A DNA stretch of 5,668 bases from assembly GCA_041946865.1 (NCBI GenBank), contig JBHGBF010000308.1, positions 1 through 5,668 of the forward strand. The letters run 5' to 3'. Both the position numbers and the translations under genes were made by a program. Below the pieces are notes generated by a model that was given only the letters and a program-made list of their open reading frames with translations, was not told the DNA's origin and searched no databases. Source of the DNA: RPQK01 sp041946865 (GTDB taxonomy: Bacteria; Acidobacteriota; UBA6911; RPQK01). Each line of letters begins with the position of its first letter. The first letter of the stretch is position 1. This document shows positions 1-5,667 of the stretch, one piece after another.

Positions 1-21
1 CGAGGATGCGCTCATGCCCTC

Positions 22-189
22 TCATAAAAAAGTCATACACAACTCTTGACTATATCTCGCCAAGAACTGCTCCCAGCACGAAAGCGTGCGGACCCGAGTG
101 TCGCCTCCGTAGCGAACGACGCAACGCTCGAACTGCTGCGGGTGAAGCGGGTCGAGGATCTGCGAGAACACAGTACGTCCTTGGTTCAT
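22..189 (-). pseudogene. 5' fragment of an IS4-type (DUF4372-like) transposase
   Basis: The minus-strand reading frame begins MNQGRTVFSQ and continues with FERCVVRYGGD and LSCWEQFLA. I recognise these as the conserved N-terminus of IS4-group transposases carrying the DUF4372 N-terminal domain (typically MNQGRTVFSQ...FxxCVxRYxGD...FSCWDQFL). Family resemblance stops after about residue 44 (near position 58). The frame then runs through an unrelated 11-residue tail to a TGA at 22-24, giving 55 residues where the family usually has roughly 350-400. The DDE catalytic domain is therefore absent and the fragment cannot be active. The start is the ATG whose complement is at 187-189; the longer upstream frame lacks family resemblance. 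The identification is from memory of the motif, without a search. Either the element was cut at about 58 by a later rearrangement, or only this end was left behind. Confidence 0.65.
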
Positions 190-400
190 GGGGGCGTATT
201 CTGTCCCCGGAGCCGTTTTCACAAAAATTCAAATCGCTCACACCCATTTCAGTTTGGAAGTTACCGTCAAATCAGCAGTTTTTTGAATTTAAGCAAGTCC
301 GATGCCGGACAGCAGTGAGGTCCGACCTAGTTTTTTCCCAGCGGGGTTGCAAGGAAATTGGTGCCAGAACTGAATTCTGACCCTTTTGTATCAATCATTT
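190..400. other. Non-coding flank, probable outer end of the IS4-type remnant
   Basis: No credible coding region is seen here. The stretch lies directly upstream of the transposase stub, so it probably includes the element's left end and promoter region. It is more AT-rich than the genes to the right. It contains two small inverted repeats: GTCCG/CGGAC at 297-310 with a 4-nt loop, and CAGAA/TTCTG at 365-379 with a 5-nt spacer. The second lies just before the repeat array and could be near the element boundary. With the other end of the element missing, no terminal inverted repeat or target duplication can be assigned. Confidence 0.35.
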
Positions 401-549
401 ACAAGGTAATTACGTGCGTGTCACCGATTTCCTACAAGGTAATTACGTGCGTGTCACCGATTTCCCATAATTACGTGCGTGTCACCGATTTCCTATATCA
501 CCGATTTCCTATATCACCGATTTCCTTACCGATTTCCTTCCGATTTCCT
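401..549. repeat. Graded tandem repeat array, seven units sharing CCGATTTCCT
   Basis: Seven head-to-tail units are visible at 401-433 (33 nt), 434-466 (33), 467-494 (28), 495-510 (16), 511-526 (16), 527-538 (12) and 539-549 (11). Every unit ends in CCGATTTCCT, with unit 2 ending in CCC. Units 1 and 2 match except for the last base. Unit 3 lacks most of the first 6 nt. Units 4-5 keep only ATCACCGATTTCCT with an AT prefix, and units 6-7 keep little more than the core. The longer units also contain the perfect palindrome GTAATTAC followed by GTGCGTGTCACC. The core TGTCACCGAT resembles, from memory, the repeated motifs inside the ends of IS21-type elements, whose transposase binds several copies. 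That origin is inference. The units are not separated by unique spacers, so this is not a CRISPR array. The 33-nt period is open in one frame, but nothing suggests translation. Confidence 0.93.
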
Positions 550-647
550 CAAAGTCTGAGTCTGGGTCGTCAATGGGTTGATTTGCCCCACGCTTCTACC
601 CCGGCATTGCGCCTTTTCACCCGCCCGAAACTTAGGGCAATGCGATC
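550..647. other. Leader of the receiver-ccmF operon
   Basis: This stretch between the repeat array and the receiver gene must hold the operon promoter if transcription does not start inside the mobile-element debris. I see no convincing -35/-10 pair: a TTGATT at 578-583 has no good -10 partner at 16-18 nt. AGGG at 634-637 lies 10 nt before the TTG chosen as the receiver start. No riboswitch or other structured RNA is recognisable. Confidence 0.3.
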
Positions 648-1058
648 TTGTCCCATTCCAGCGTCTTTGGGAACCTCGTGGCAATTGGAACGCGACATGC
701 AATTTCCCACTTCGTGCGGAAGATCCTGGCTATCAGTCCGGATGAGTCGTTCTTGCGGGCGCTGCGCTGGTGCCTGGAGGGCGCCGGTTACGCGGTCTTG
801 CTGTCCGATTCTCTCGAAGATTCGTTTTTGGAGCTCGATCAGTGCCGCCCGTTACTGGTCATCGTCGACGCGGACGCGCTCAAGAGCGGCTGCGAGTGCG
901 AGAAATTCCTGGGCTGGTTTCGCCGCCGTTCTCCGATCCTCCTCATGACGGGCGAGGCGTCGCCGCTCGCCGGGAGCTGTTGTGACTGCTGCCTCCCAAA
1001 GAATGCTTCGACGGTACAGCTTCTATCCTGTATAAAAGACCTGCACCGTCAATCCTGA
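648..1058 (+). CDS. Stand-alone cysteine-rich response-regulator receiver (REC) domain protein
   Basis: A soluble, cytoplasmic single-domain receiver with no output domain. From residue 24 the fold elements can be followed: beta1 RKILAIS, an acidic turn PDES (D32, E33), the helix FLRALRWCLEGAGY, beta3 LLVIVDAD with D74 as the likely phosphoacceptor, beta4 PILLMTG with the conserved T101, and beta5 CLPKN with the conserved K118. The phosphorylation residues thus appear intact, but the beta4-beta5 segment is short and cysteine-rich. In all there are nine Cys in 136 residues: 42, 66, 82, 84, 111, 112, 114, 115 and 128, including CCDCC just before LPK. The start is uncertain. TTG at 648 gives the longest form. 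GTG at 678 has GGGAA 5 nt upstream, and GTG at 714 sits right at beta1 and would be the most typical receiver start. The stop overlaps the ccmF ribosome-binding site, so the gene is coupled to ccmF. Its kinase and target are unknown. Confidence 0.72.
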   Translation: MSHSSVFGNLVAIGTRHAISHFVRKILAISPDESFLRALRWCLEGAGYAVLLSDSLEDSFLELDQCRPLLVIVDADALKSGCECEKFLGWFRRRSPILLMTGEASPLAGSCCDCCLPKNASTVQLLSCIKDLHRQS

Positions 1059-1062
1059 GGAA
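1057..1062 (+). promoter_or_regulatory. Ribosome-binding site of ccmF overlapping the receiver stop codon
   Basis: GAGGAA lies 5 nt before the ccmF ATG at 1068 and includes the last two bases of the receiver TGA (1056-1058). Ribosomes terminating on the receiver gene would be delivered directly to the ccmF start. This supports both the ATG choice and co-translation of the two genes. Confidence 0.7.
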
Positions 1063-1067
1063 TTCAA

Positions 1068-3065
1068 ATGATTGAACTCGGCCATTACTCTTTGGTTTTC
1101 GCCTGGGCGATGAGCCTTTTTGCCATAGTGGCGCTCTGGTTCGCCCGTCGTTGCGAGACGGCGCTGCGCCGGTCGGCTTACCGCGCCGTGTTTGCCGCCT
1201 TCGTCCTGATCACGACGGCTTCCGTGGCGCTTCTGGTCCTGCTCGTCCGGCATGACTTCCGGGTGGAATATGTAGCGGCTTATACCAGCCGCGACCTTCC
1301 GCTGACCTATGTCCTGACGGCTTTCTGGGGCGGACAATCGGGATCCCTGCTTCTCTGGACCCTGTTGTTAGCCGTTTTCTCGGTCATTGTCCTGGCTCAG
1401 AACCGGAACAAGCATGAGGATTTGCTTCCCTATGTGGCGGCCGTGATCGTCGCCGTGCAGCATTTCTTCCTGTCGGTGATTCTCTTCGCCGCGAATCCCT
1501 TTGACACTCTTCAACAAGTGCCGGCCGACGGAAGAGGGCTCAACCCGCTGCTGCAGAACTTCTTCATGATCATCCATCCGCCGTTCCTTTACCTGGGATA
1601 TGTCGCCTTCACGGTTCCGTTTGCCTTTGCGATCGCTTCGCTGGCTCTCAAGAAGCGGGACGCGGAGTGGACCACGCTCAGCCGGCGCTGGACCCTGCTC
1701 AGCTGGATTTTCCTGACTGCCGGGATCCTGCTCGGCGCCTACTGGGCCTATATCGAGCTGGGATGGGGTGGCTACTGGGCCTGGGATCCGGTCGAAAACG
1801 CTTCGCTCATGCCCTGGCTGGTAGCCACGGCTTATCTGCATTCCGTGATGGTCGAACAGCGAGAGGGGATGTTCAAGCGGTGGAACCTGGCGCTGATGTT
1901 CCTGACCTTCGAGCTGTGCATTTTCGGCACGTTCCTGACCCGCAGCGGCATCGTGTCCTCGGTTCACGCCTTCGCCGACTCCAACATGGGGCCGCTCTTC
2001 CTGACCTTCATCGGAACCTCGGGAGCCTTGTCGCTGGCGCTGTTGTTGTCTAGGCGCGAAGAGACCCGTGCCGAGAAGAGCCTGACATCGCTGATTTCCC
2101 GCGAGAGCGCCTTCTTGTTTGTGAACCTCGTGTTCCTGGCCCTGACCCTGGCGGTCATGTGGGGGACCATGTACCCGGCCTTCGCCTCGGCCGCCGGCGG
2201 AGAGAAGGTCTCGATCAGTGCTCCTTTCTTCAACCGCACCACGTGGCCCCTGGCGCTGGTCCTGCTTCTGCTTCTGGCCCTCGGGCCCTGGCTGAAATGG
2301 CGGGGCCTGCAGCTTTCGCGACTGGCCCGGACGCTCGCCTTTCCCACCCTGGTTGGCGTCCTGACCCTCTTCGTCCTGGTTCTGGCCGGGATACGGCAGC
2401 CGATCGCCCTGGCGTTTTTCGCCGCTTCCGCCTTTGTCATCGTCAGCCTGTCTCTCGACGTGGTCCGTCTGGCCCGGTCGGAGGCGCGAGCATCGGAAAT
2501 CGGCCTGGTGGCCGGCTTCGCCCGCCAGGTTTGGACCCGCAAGAGGCATTACGGCGCGGTCCTCGCACACCTGGGAGTCGCAGTGGCCTTCATCGGTATA
2601 CTGGCCAGTTCGTCTTTCAGTCGCGAGTACGACCTGCACCTCAAGAAAGGCCAGAGAGTGACCTTCGACGGACGGGAGGCGGAACTCATCGGGTTCGCCG
2701 AGCACCGGGAACGCAACAAAGACGTCGTGTTCGCTCGGATCAGGCTGTTTGAACAGGGCCGGCTGTTGGGCGAGGTTCGACCGGAGAAACACTTCCACTT
2801 CAAATTCGAACAGCCCCAGACAGAAATCTCCATAAACTCCCGCCTGACGCGCGACCTTTACGTCGTGCTTCTCGGCTGGGAGAAGGATGGCAGTGTCACC
2901 GTGAGGATCAACGATAACCCGCTCATCGTCTTCCTGTGGTTGGGCAGCCTGATGATCCTGGCCGGAAGTGTGTATGTCCTGTTCAGAAGCTCGAAGAAGG
3001 AGGTGTCCTCCCGACCCAACATGGAAAGCCAACCCGTGCCCGCCGTGGAGGAAATGAAAGTATGA
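1068..3065 (+). CDS. ccmF: Cytochrome c heme lyase subunit CcmF
   Basis: A multispanning inner-membrane protein that, with CcmH and CcmI, transfers heme from holo-CcmE to CXXCH motifs of apocytochrome c on the periplasmic side (System I). At 665 residues it is full length for the family (E. coli about 647). The tryptophan-rich WWD signature WGGYWAWDPVEN is at residues 233-244. Four histidines fall where E. coli CcmF has its heme ligands: H170 in IIHPPFLYLGY (P-His1), H258 in AYLHS (TM-His1), H300 in SSVHAF (P-His2) and H501 in LAHLGVAV (TM-His2). A C-terminal periplasmic domain spans about 520-612, including RPEKHFHFKFEQPQTE, followed by a last membrane helix at about 619-638 and a short polar tail. 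The ATG at 1068 has a strong GAGGAA ribosome-binding site. It follows the receiver gene by 9 nt and overlaps the next gene by 4 nt (ATGA). No ccmA-E, ccmG or ccmH is in the window, so the remaining Ccm genes must be elsewhere. Nothing suggests damage. Confidence 0.97.
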   Translation: MIELGHYSLVFAWAMSLFAIVALWFARRCETALRRSAYRAVFAAFVLITTASVALLVLLVRHDFRVEYVAAYTSRDLPLTYVLTAFWGGQSGSLLLWTLLLAVFSVIVLAQNRNKHEDLLPYVAAVIVAVQHFFLSVILFAANPFDTLQQVPADGRGLNPLLQNFFMIIHPPFLYLGYVAFTVPFAFAIASLALKKRDAEWTTLSRRWTLLSWIFLTAGILLGAYWAYIELGWGGYWAWDPVENASLMPWLVATAYLHSVMVEQREGMFKRWNLALMFLTFELCIFGTFLTRSGIVSSVHAFADSNMGPLFLTFIGTSGALSLALLLSRREETRAEKSLTSLISRESAFLFVNLVFLALTLAVMWGTMYPAFASAAGGEKVSISAPFFNRTTWPLALVLLLLLALGPWLKWRGLQLSRLARTLAFPTLVGVLTLFVLVLAGIRQPIALAFFAASAFVIVSLSLDVVRLARSEARASEIGLVAGFARQVWTRKRHYGAVLAHLGVAVAFIGILASSSFSREYDLHLKKGQRVTFDGREAELIGFAEHRERNKDVVFARIRLFEQGRLLGEVRPEKHFHFKFEQPQTEISINSRLTRDLYVVLLGWEKDGSVTVRINDNPLIVFLWLGSLMILAGSVYVLFRSSKKEVSSRPNMESQPVPAVEEMKV

Positions 3066-3193
3066 GCCTGAGTTACCTGCTGATTCCGCTTTTCTTTATC
3101 GCGCTGATCCTCTACGTGTCGTGGCCGTTGCTGACTGAGGTTGAGCCACCTCCCGAGCCGACTCCGACTCGCCGCCGCAAGAAGAGCAGGTAG
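3062..3193 (+). CDS. Small single-pass membrane protein, CcmI-TM1-like, coupled to ccmF
   Basis: A 43-residue protein: polar start MSLSY, one hydrophobic helix over about residues 6-24 (LLIPLFFIALILYVSWPLL), an acidic, proline-rich stretch TEVEPPPEPTPT, and a basic end RRRKKSR. The helix ending in WPLL resembles the first membrane segment of CcmI, which sits with CcmF and CcmH in the heme-ligation complex. This is inference from a short segment. CcmD, another small one-helix Ccm protein with a basic tail, is the alternative. The ATG overlaps the ccmF stop (ATGA), and GGAGG at 3047-3051 is 10 nt upstream, so initiation is well supported. It could be a dedicated small partner of CcmF or the remaining N-terminus of a once longer CcmI; the stop at 3191-3193 is followed by no recognisable continuation. 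An in-frame ATG at 2936 inside ccmF also opens this frame but has no such support. Confidence 0.7.
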   Translation: MSLSYLLIPLFFIALILYVSWPLLTEVEPPPEPTPTRRRKKSR

Positions 3194-3225
3194 CTCCAGA
3201 GCCACGGACCAGCGCCAGACAGCAC

Positions 3226-3245
3226 AAGGCCTCCCTTACGGCCTT
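3226..3245. terminator. Candidate bidirectional terminator hairpin between converging operons
   Basis: AAGGCC (3226-3231) pairs perfectly with GGCCTT (3240-3245) around an 8-nt loop, and the structure covers the feoA stop codon. It lies 32 nt past the stop of the small membrane protein. The trailing T-run is very short on the plus strand (CCTTTCC) and poor on the minus strand, so intrinsic termination may be weak. Position between convergent genes is the main support. Confidence 0.35.
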
Positions 3246-3460
3246 TCCACCTGGATCTGCCTGGCGACTGAGGTTTCCAGTGCAATCTCGGTCTGCTCGC
3301 AGCGAACGATGTAGCTCGGGAATCGTTGGAGAAGCTGGATCTCGGTCCCAGGGAAGAGGCCGAAACCGAACAACCGGAGCTCGACCTCAGGACTCATGAT
3401 AACCAGCCTGGCTTTTTCCCCCGGCTGCAGGTCCGTCAGCCGGGCACGCTTCTTAGGCAT
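3236..3460 (-). CDS. feoA: Ferrous iron transport accessory protein FeoA
   Basis: A 74-residue cytoplasmic protein of the SH3-like FeoA family, thought to assist or regulate the FeoB transporter. The family pattern is seen as LTDLQPGEKARLV near the N-terminus (residues 8-20) and RLFGFGLFPGTEIQLLQR (about 29-46), matching the usual RLxxLGLxPGxxV signature. It ends with ALETSVARQIQV, matching the family's closing strand, where the residue before A is usually flexible. Length is typical (about 75-85). The start is the ATG at 3460-3458, which shares one base with the feoB stop (TGATG). This makes termination-reinitiation likely. The reading frame is open further upstream inside feoB to 3913, but that extension has no family resemblance and is rejected. 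The gene lies downstream of feoB, whereas feoA commonly precedes feoB. Confidence 0.92.
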   Translation of the reverse strand: MPKKRARLTDLQPGEKARLVIMSPEVELRLFGFGLFPGTEIQLLQRFPSYIVRCEQTEIALETSVARQIQVERP

Positions 3461-5430
3461 CAAAACGCCAACCCCGCCGCTTTGATGAGGAAGTTCAGGA
3501 CGGCGCCGACTGAAATCGCGTAACAGCTGATGAAGGCGGTAATCAGGAACGCATTCCGCAAACCCTGTTCTCTGATCACGATGAAGAAGTTGGCAATGCA
3601 GGGAACGAAAAGCGTCATCACGGTCAGGCTCACGACAATCTGCTGCGTCGACAGCAGTCCTCCCCGCGCCATATCGAACAGCCCGGCTGCACCATAGTCC
3701 CTGCGCAGAAACCCGAGGAAGAAGGCGGTCGCGGTCTTTGCGGGCAGATCCAGAAGGCCGGTCACGATCGGCCGTACCCCGGCAATCAGGTAACCGAGCA
3801 GACTGAGCCGGTCGAGCAGGAAAAGAATGACCGTCCCGAGAACGAACAAGGGCAGGGCTTCTTTCAGGAACCATTTCACTCGAAGCCCGGTCTTCTTGGC
3901 GATGTTCCCCCATTGAGGGTATCGAATGGGAGGCAGCTCAAGGACAAAATCGCTTCTCTTCCCAGGTATGAGGCGAGAAAAAACCAGTCCGACCACAAAA
4001 AGCTGAAGGAGCACCGTCCCGAAGACGATCGCAGTCGCCAAGGGCGAAATCCCGGTGATGATGCCCAGAATCACGCCAAGTTGAGCCGAACACGGGACGC
4101 CAAGCGCCAGCAGAACCGTGGCAATCAGCCTTTCTTTCTTGGAGTTGAGAATGCGCGTCGTCATCGTGGCCATCGTCACGCAGCCGAGCCCCAGAATCAT
4201 GGGCAGAAAAGCCTTGCCGTTCAGTCCCATCAACCGGAAAAGGCGGTCGGACAGGACCGCCAGGCGAGGAAGATAGCCGCTGTCTTCAAGGAAACTGAAA
4301 GCGATAAAAAAGCTGGCAACGACCGGAAGAACGATCGCCACGCCGTAAGTCAGACCGACCGAGATTGCACCGTACTCGCCGAGCAGAAAATCGCGCACCA
4401 GCCCTGCCGGGACCACTGCCCGCAGCGCCGGGGTCATGTAGCCGCCAAAAAAGCCGTTTTCGAGCAGATCCACCAGGATCTGAGCTCCCAGGTTTCCTAC
4501 CATCTGGTAAATCAGCGAAAGAGCCACGACCAGGATCGGAATGCCGGTCAGAAACCGGCGAGACCATATTCCAAACCGGTCGTTAAACTTCGTGTCCGAC
4601 CGCAAAGCGAATAGAAAAGGCAACAGGACGGGCAACAGATAGGCGCAGACCAGGGCCAACGCATCCTGGGCAGAGGCAGCCAGGCCTTCTCGAGCGGGGA
4701 GCCAGCCCGCGATCAGTGAATAGAGACTGGGAAGACCCAACCAGGCGCCCAGGTAGTTTTCAAGGTGAATCAGGGCGCCCAGAATCACGGCGCCGGACAG
4801 GAGATTGGTCTTGGTTCTCGCCCACTCGTCATCCTCCTGATCCTCGACGCGGACGCTCTGCAGGATTTCTTCGACCCATTCGGAAGGAGGATGGCCATTA
4901 AGGGAGCAAACGTCCTCCGAATCGAGGTGACCGATGACCTGTTCGAACCCTTCCCCGGTGATCGCGGTTGTCTGGACCACAGGGATGCCGATCCGTTCAG
5001 AGAGGGCGTTCGTATCAATCAGGATGCCCCGCTCGTCGCATTCGTCTTTCATGTTGAGCGCGAGCAACAGCGGACGCTTCAGCTTGGACAGTTGCGCCGT
5101 CAAAAGAAGAGTGCGGCGCAGATTTTTTCCGTCCGCGACCTGGAGGATCAGGTCGGGGTCCTCATGCTTCAGCACATCATTGGTCACGCGCTCGTCTTCA
5201 GACTGGGCATGGAGCGCCTGAATACCCGGAGTATCGACGAACTCGTAGTCACGTCCCCGGATCCTCATGCGGCCCCGAAACAGGTCCACGGTCGTGCCCG
5301 GGTAGTTGGAAATGGTGACATAGCGGGAAGTCAAGCGGGAAAACACGGCTGATTTTCCGACGTTCGGATTGCCGACCAAAACGACTTTCCTGGGTAGAGT
5401 TTGACGCCCGGTGATCTGAAGAGAAAGCAT
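3460..5430 (-). CDS. feoB: Ferrous iron transporter FeoB (short variant)
   Basis: An inner-membrane Fe(II) importer with an N-terminal cytoplasmic GTPase. G-protein motifs are complete: G1 GNPNVGKS (20-27), G2 around YPGTT (43-47), G3 DTPG (66-69), G4 NMKD (126-129) and G5 near TTAIT (154-158). The membrane part starts at about residue 209 and holds the FeoB motif LEDSGYLPR (381-389), the Cys-containing segments GLGCVTMATMTTRIL (414-428) and VPCSAQLGV (445-453), LGFLRRDYGAAGLF (572-585), and VPCIANF (609-615). At 656 residues it is shorter than E. coli FeoB (773). The helical linker between G domain and membrane is short (about 40 residues) and there is no Cys-rich C-terminal extension. The ATG at 5430 is the only start after an in-frame TGA at 5457-5455; its ribosome-binding site is poor. 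The related FeoB2 type in some anaerobes has been tied to Mn(II), so the metal is not certain, but the Fur-like box and FeoA favour Fe(II). Confidence 0.96.
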   Translation of the reverse strand: MLSLQITGRQTLPRKVVLVGNPNVGKSAVFSRLTSRYVTISNYPGTTVDLFRGRMRIRGRDYEFVDTPGIQALHAQSEDERVTNDVLKHEDPDLILQVADGKNLRRTLLLTAQLSKLKRPLLLALNMKDECDERGILIDTNALSERIGIPVVQTTAITGEGFEQVIGHLDSEDVCSLNGHPPSEWVEEILQSVRVEDQEDDEWARTKTNLLSGAVILGALIHLENYLGAWLGLPSLYSLIAGWLPAREGLAASAQDALALVCAYLLPVLLPFLFALRSDTKFNDRFGIWSRRFLTGIPILVVALSLIYQMVGNLGAQILVDLLENGFFGGYMTPALRAVVPAGLVRDFLLGEYGAISVGLTYGVAIVLPVVASFFIAFSFLEDSGYLPRLAVLSDRLFRLMGLNGKAFLPMILGLGCVTMATMTTRILNSKKERLIATVLLALGVPCSAQLGVILGIITGISPLATAIVFGTVLLQLFVVGLVFSRLIPGKRSDFVLELPPIRYPQWGNIAKKTGLRVKWFLKEALPLFVLGTVILFLLDRLSLLGYLIAGVRPIVTGLLDLPAKTATAFFLGFLRRDYGAAGLFDMARGGLLSTQQIVVSLTVMTLFVPCIANFFIVIREQGLRNAFLITAFISCYAISVGAVLNFLIKAAGLAF

Positions 5431-5443
5431 AGTGCATGAAGCC

Positions 5444-5462
5444 GAAATTGAAATTCATTATC
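5444..5462. promoter_or_regulatory. Candidate Fur box upstream of feoB
   Basis: The plus-strand 19-mer GAAATTGAAATTCATTATC matches the classical Fur consensus GATAATGATAATCATTATC at 15 of 19 positions by my count, with mismatches at 3, 5, 9 and 11. Its two 9-nt halves around a central base are themselves 7/9 symmetric. It ends 13 nt before the feoB start codon, where bound Fur-Fe(II) would block initiation. The expected effect is repression of feoBA when iron is plentiful. Family knowledge: Feo operons are classic Fur targets. Binding is inferred. Confidence 0.55.
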
Positions 5463-5478
5463 AACTCAGCCCGCTGGT

Positions 5479-5508
5479 AGCCTAGCATTTTTGAGGTAAG
5501 ATACACAA
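5479..5508 (-). promoter_or_regulatory. Weak sigma70-like promoter candidate for feoBA
   Basis: On the minus strand TTGTGT (5508-5503) and an extended -10 TGC-TAGGCT (hexamer 5484-5479) are separated by 18 nt. Each hexamer matches the consensus at only three positions. It is placed so that the Fur box would lie roughly 10-30 nt downstream of the start of transcription. An alternative -10, GATAAT, lies inside the Fur box but lacks a -35 partner. Confidence 0.22.
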
Positions 5509-5518
5509 GCGTAGTTTT

Positions 5519-5537
5519 GAGCCGGCGGTAACCGCTC
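5519..5537. repeat. Imperfect inverted repeat at the end of the right-edge frame
   Basis: GAGC-C-GG and CCGCTC pair with one bulged base around a 6-nt loop. It overlaps the stop codon of the partial minus-strand frame at the right edge and precedes the feoB leader. There is no T-run on either strand after it, so a terminator role is doubtful. Confidence 0.25.
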
Positions 5538-5667
5538 AGTCTTCGTACGGCGAGGCTCCGAAAGCGCCACAGAGCCGCACGCGCAGCGCCTGCCAGCGGA
5601 CCGTCAGCGGGACGGGAAGCGCGTCGGGTGCGTGCCGGAACCAAGATCGATTCGTACTGAAGGCACG
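5536..5667 (-). CDS. Possible C-terminal end of an unrecognised protein (partial)
   Basis: A minus-strand frame enters from the window edge and stays open for 43 codons to a TGA at 5538-5536. The visible part reads RAFSTNRSWFRHAPDALP and then VPLTVRWQALRVRLCGAFGA, ending SPYED. Third-position GC is about 74% by hand count, higher than in the competing minus-strand frame (about 60%), and amino-acid composition is reasonable. I do not recognise the family. It would lie about 105 nt upstream of feoB in the same direction. The intervening gap with its Fur box suggests feoBA has its own promoter. High-GC DNA often has chance open frames of this length, so this is tentative. Confidence 0.33.
   Translation of the reverse strand, partial: RAFSTNRSWFRHAPDALPVPLTVRWQALRVRLCGAFGASPYED

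Noticed and set aside
401..549. CRISPR array
   Set aside because: Units abut without unique spacers, vary in length from 33 to 11 nt, and no cas genes are present.
358..948. 196-codon plus-strand frame running through the repeat array into the receiver gene
   Set aside because: The 33-nt repeat period keeps it open, but its second half is a shifted frame of the receiver gene, rich in R and S, with no coherent domain.
1368..3032. 554-codon open frame antisense to ccmF
   Set aside because: It is rich in Q, R, G, E and H with no domain or hydrophobic pattern, as expected for the antisense of a membrane-protein gene in GC-rich DNA; ccmF on the other strand is unmistakable.
3461..3913. N-terminal extension of feoA from an ATG at 3913
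   Set aside because: The extension overlaps feoB in another frame and shows no FeoA or other family resemblance; the 74-residue product from 3460 has the correct family length.
3913..4614. 233-codon plus-strand frame inside feoB
   Set aside because: Its composition is low-complexity and charged, with no recognisable motif, and it lies opposite well-conserved FeoB membrane segments.
5249..5644. 131-codon minus-strand frame spanning the feoB start
   Set aside because: It overlaps the feoB GTPase region out of frame and crosses the AT-rich leader with the Fur box; the other frame at the right edge has better codon usage.
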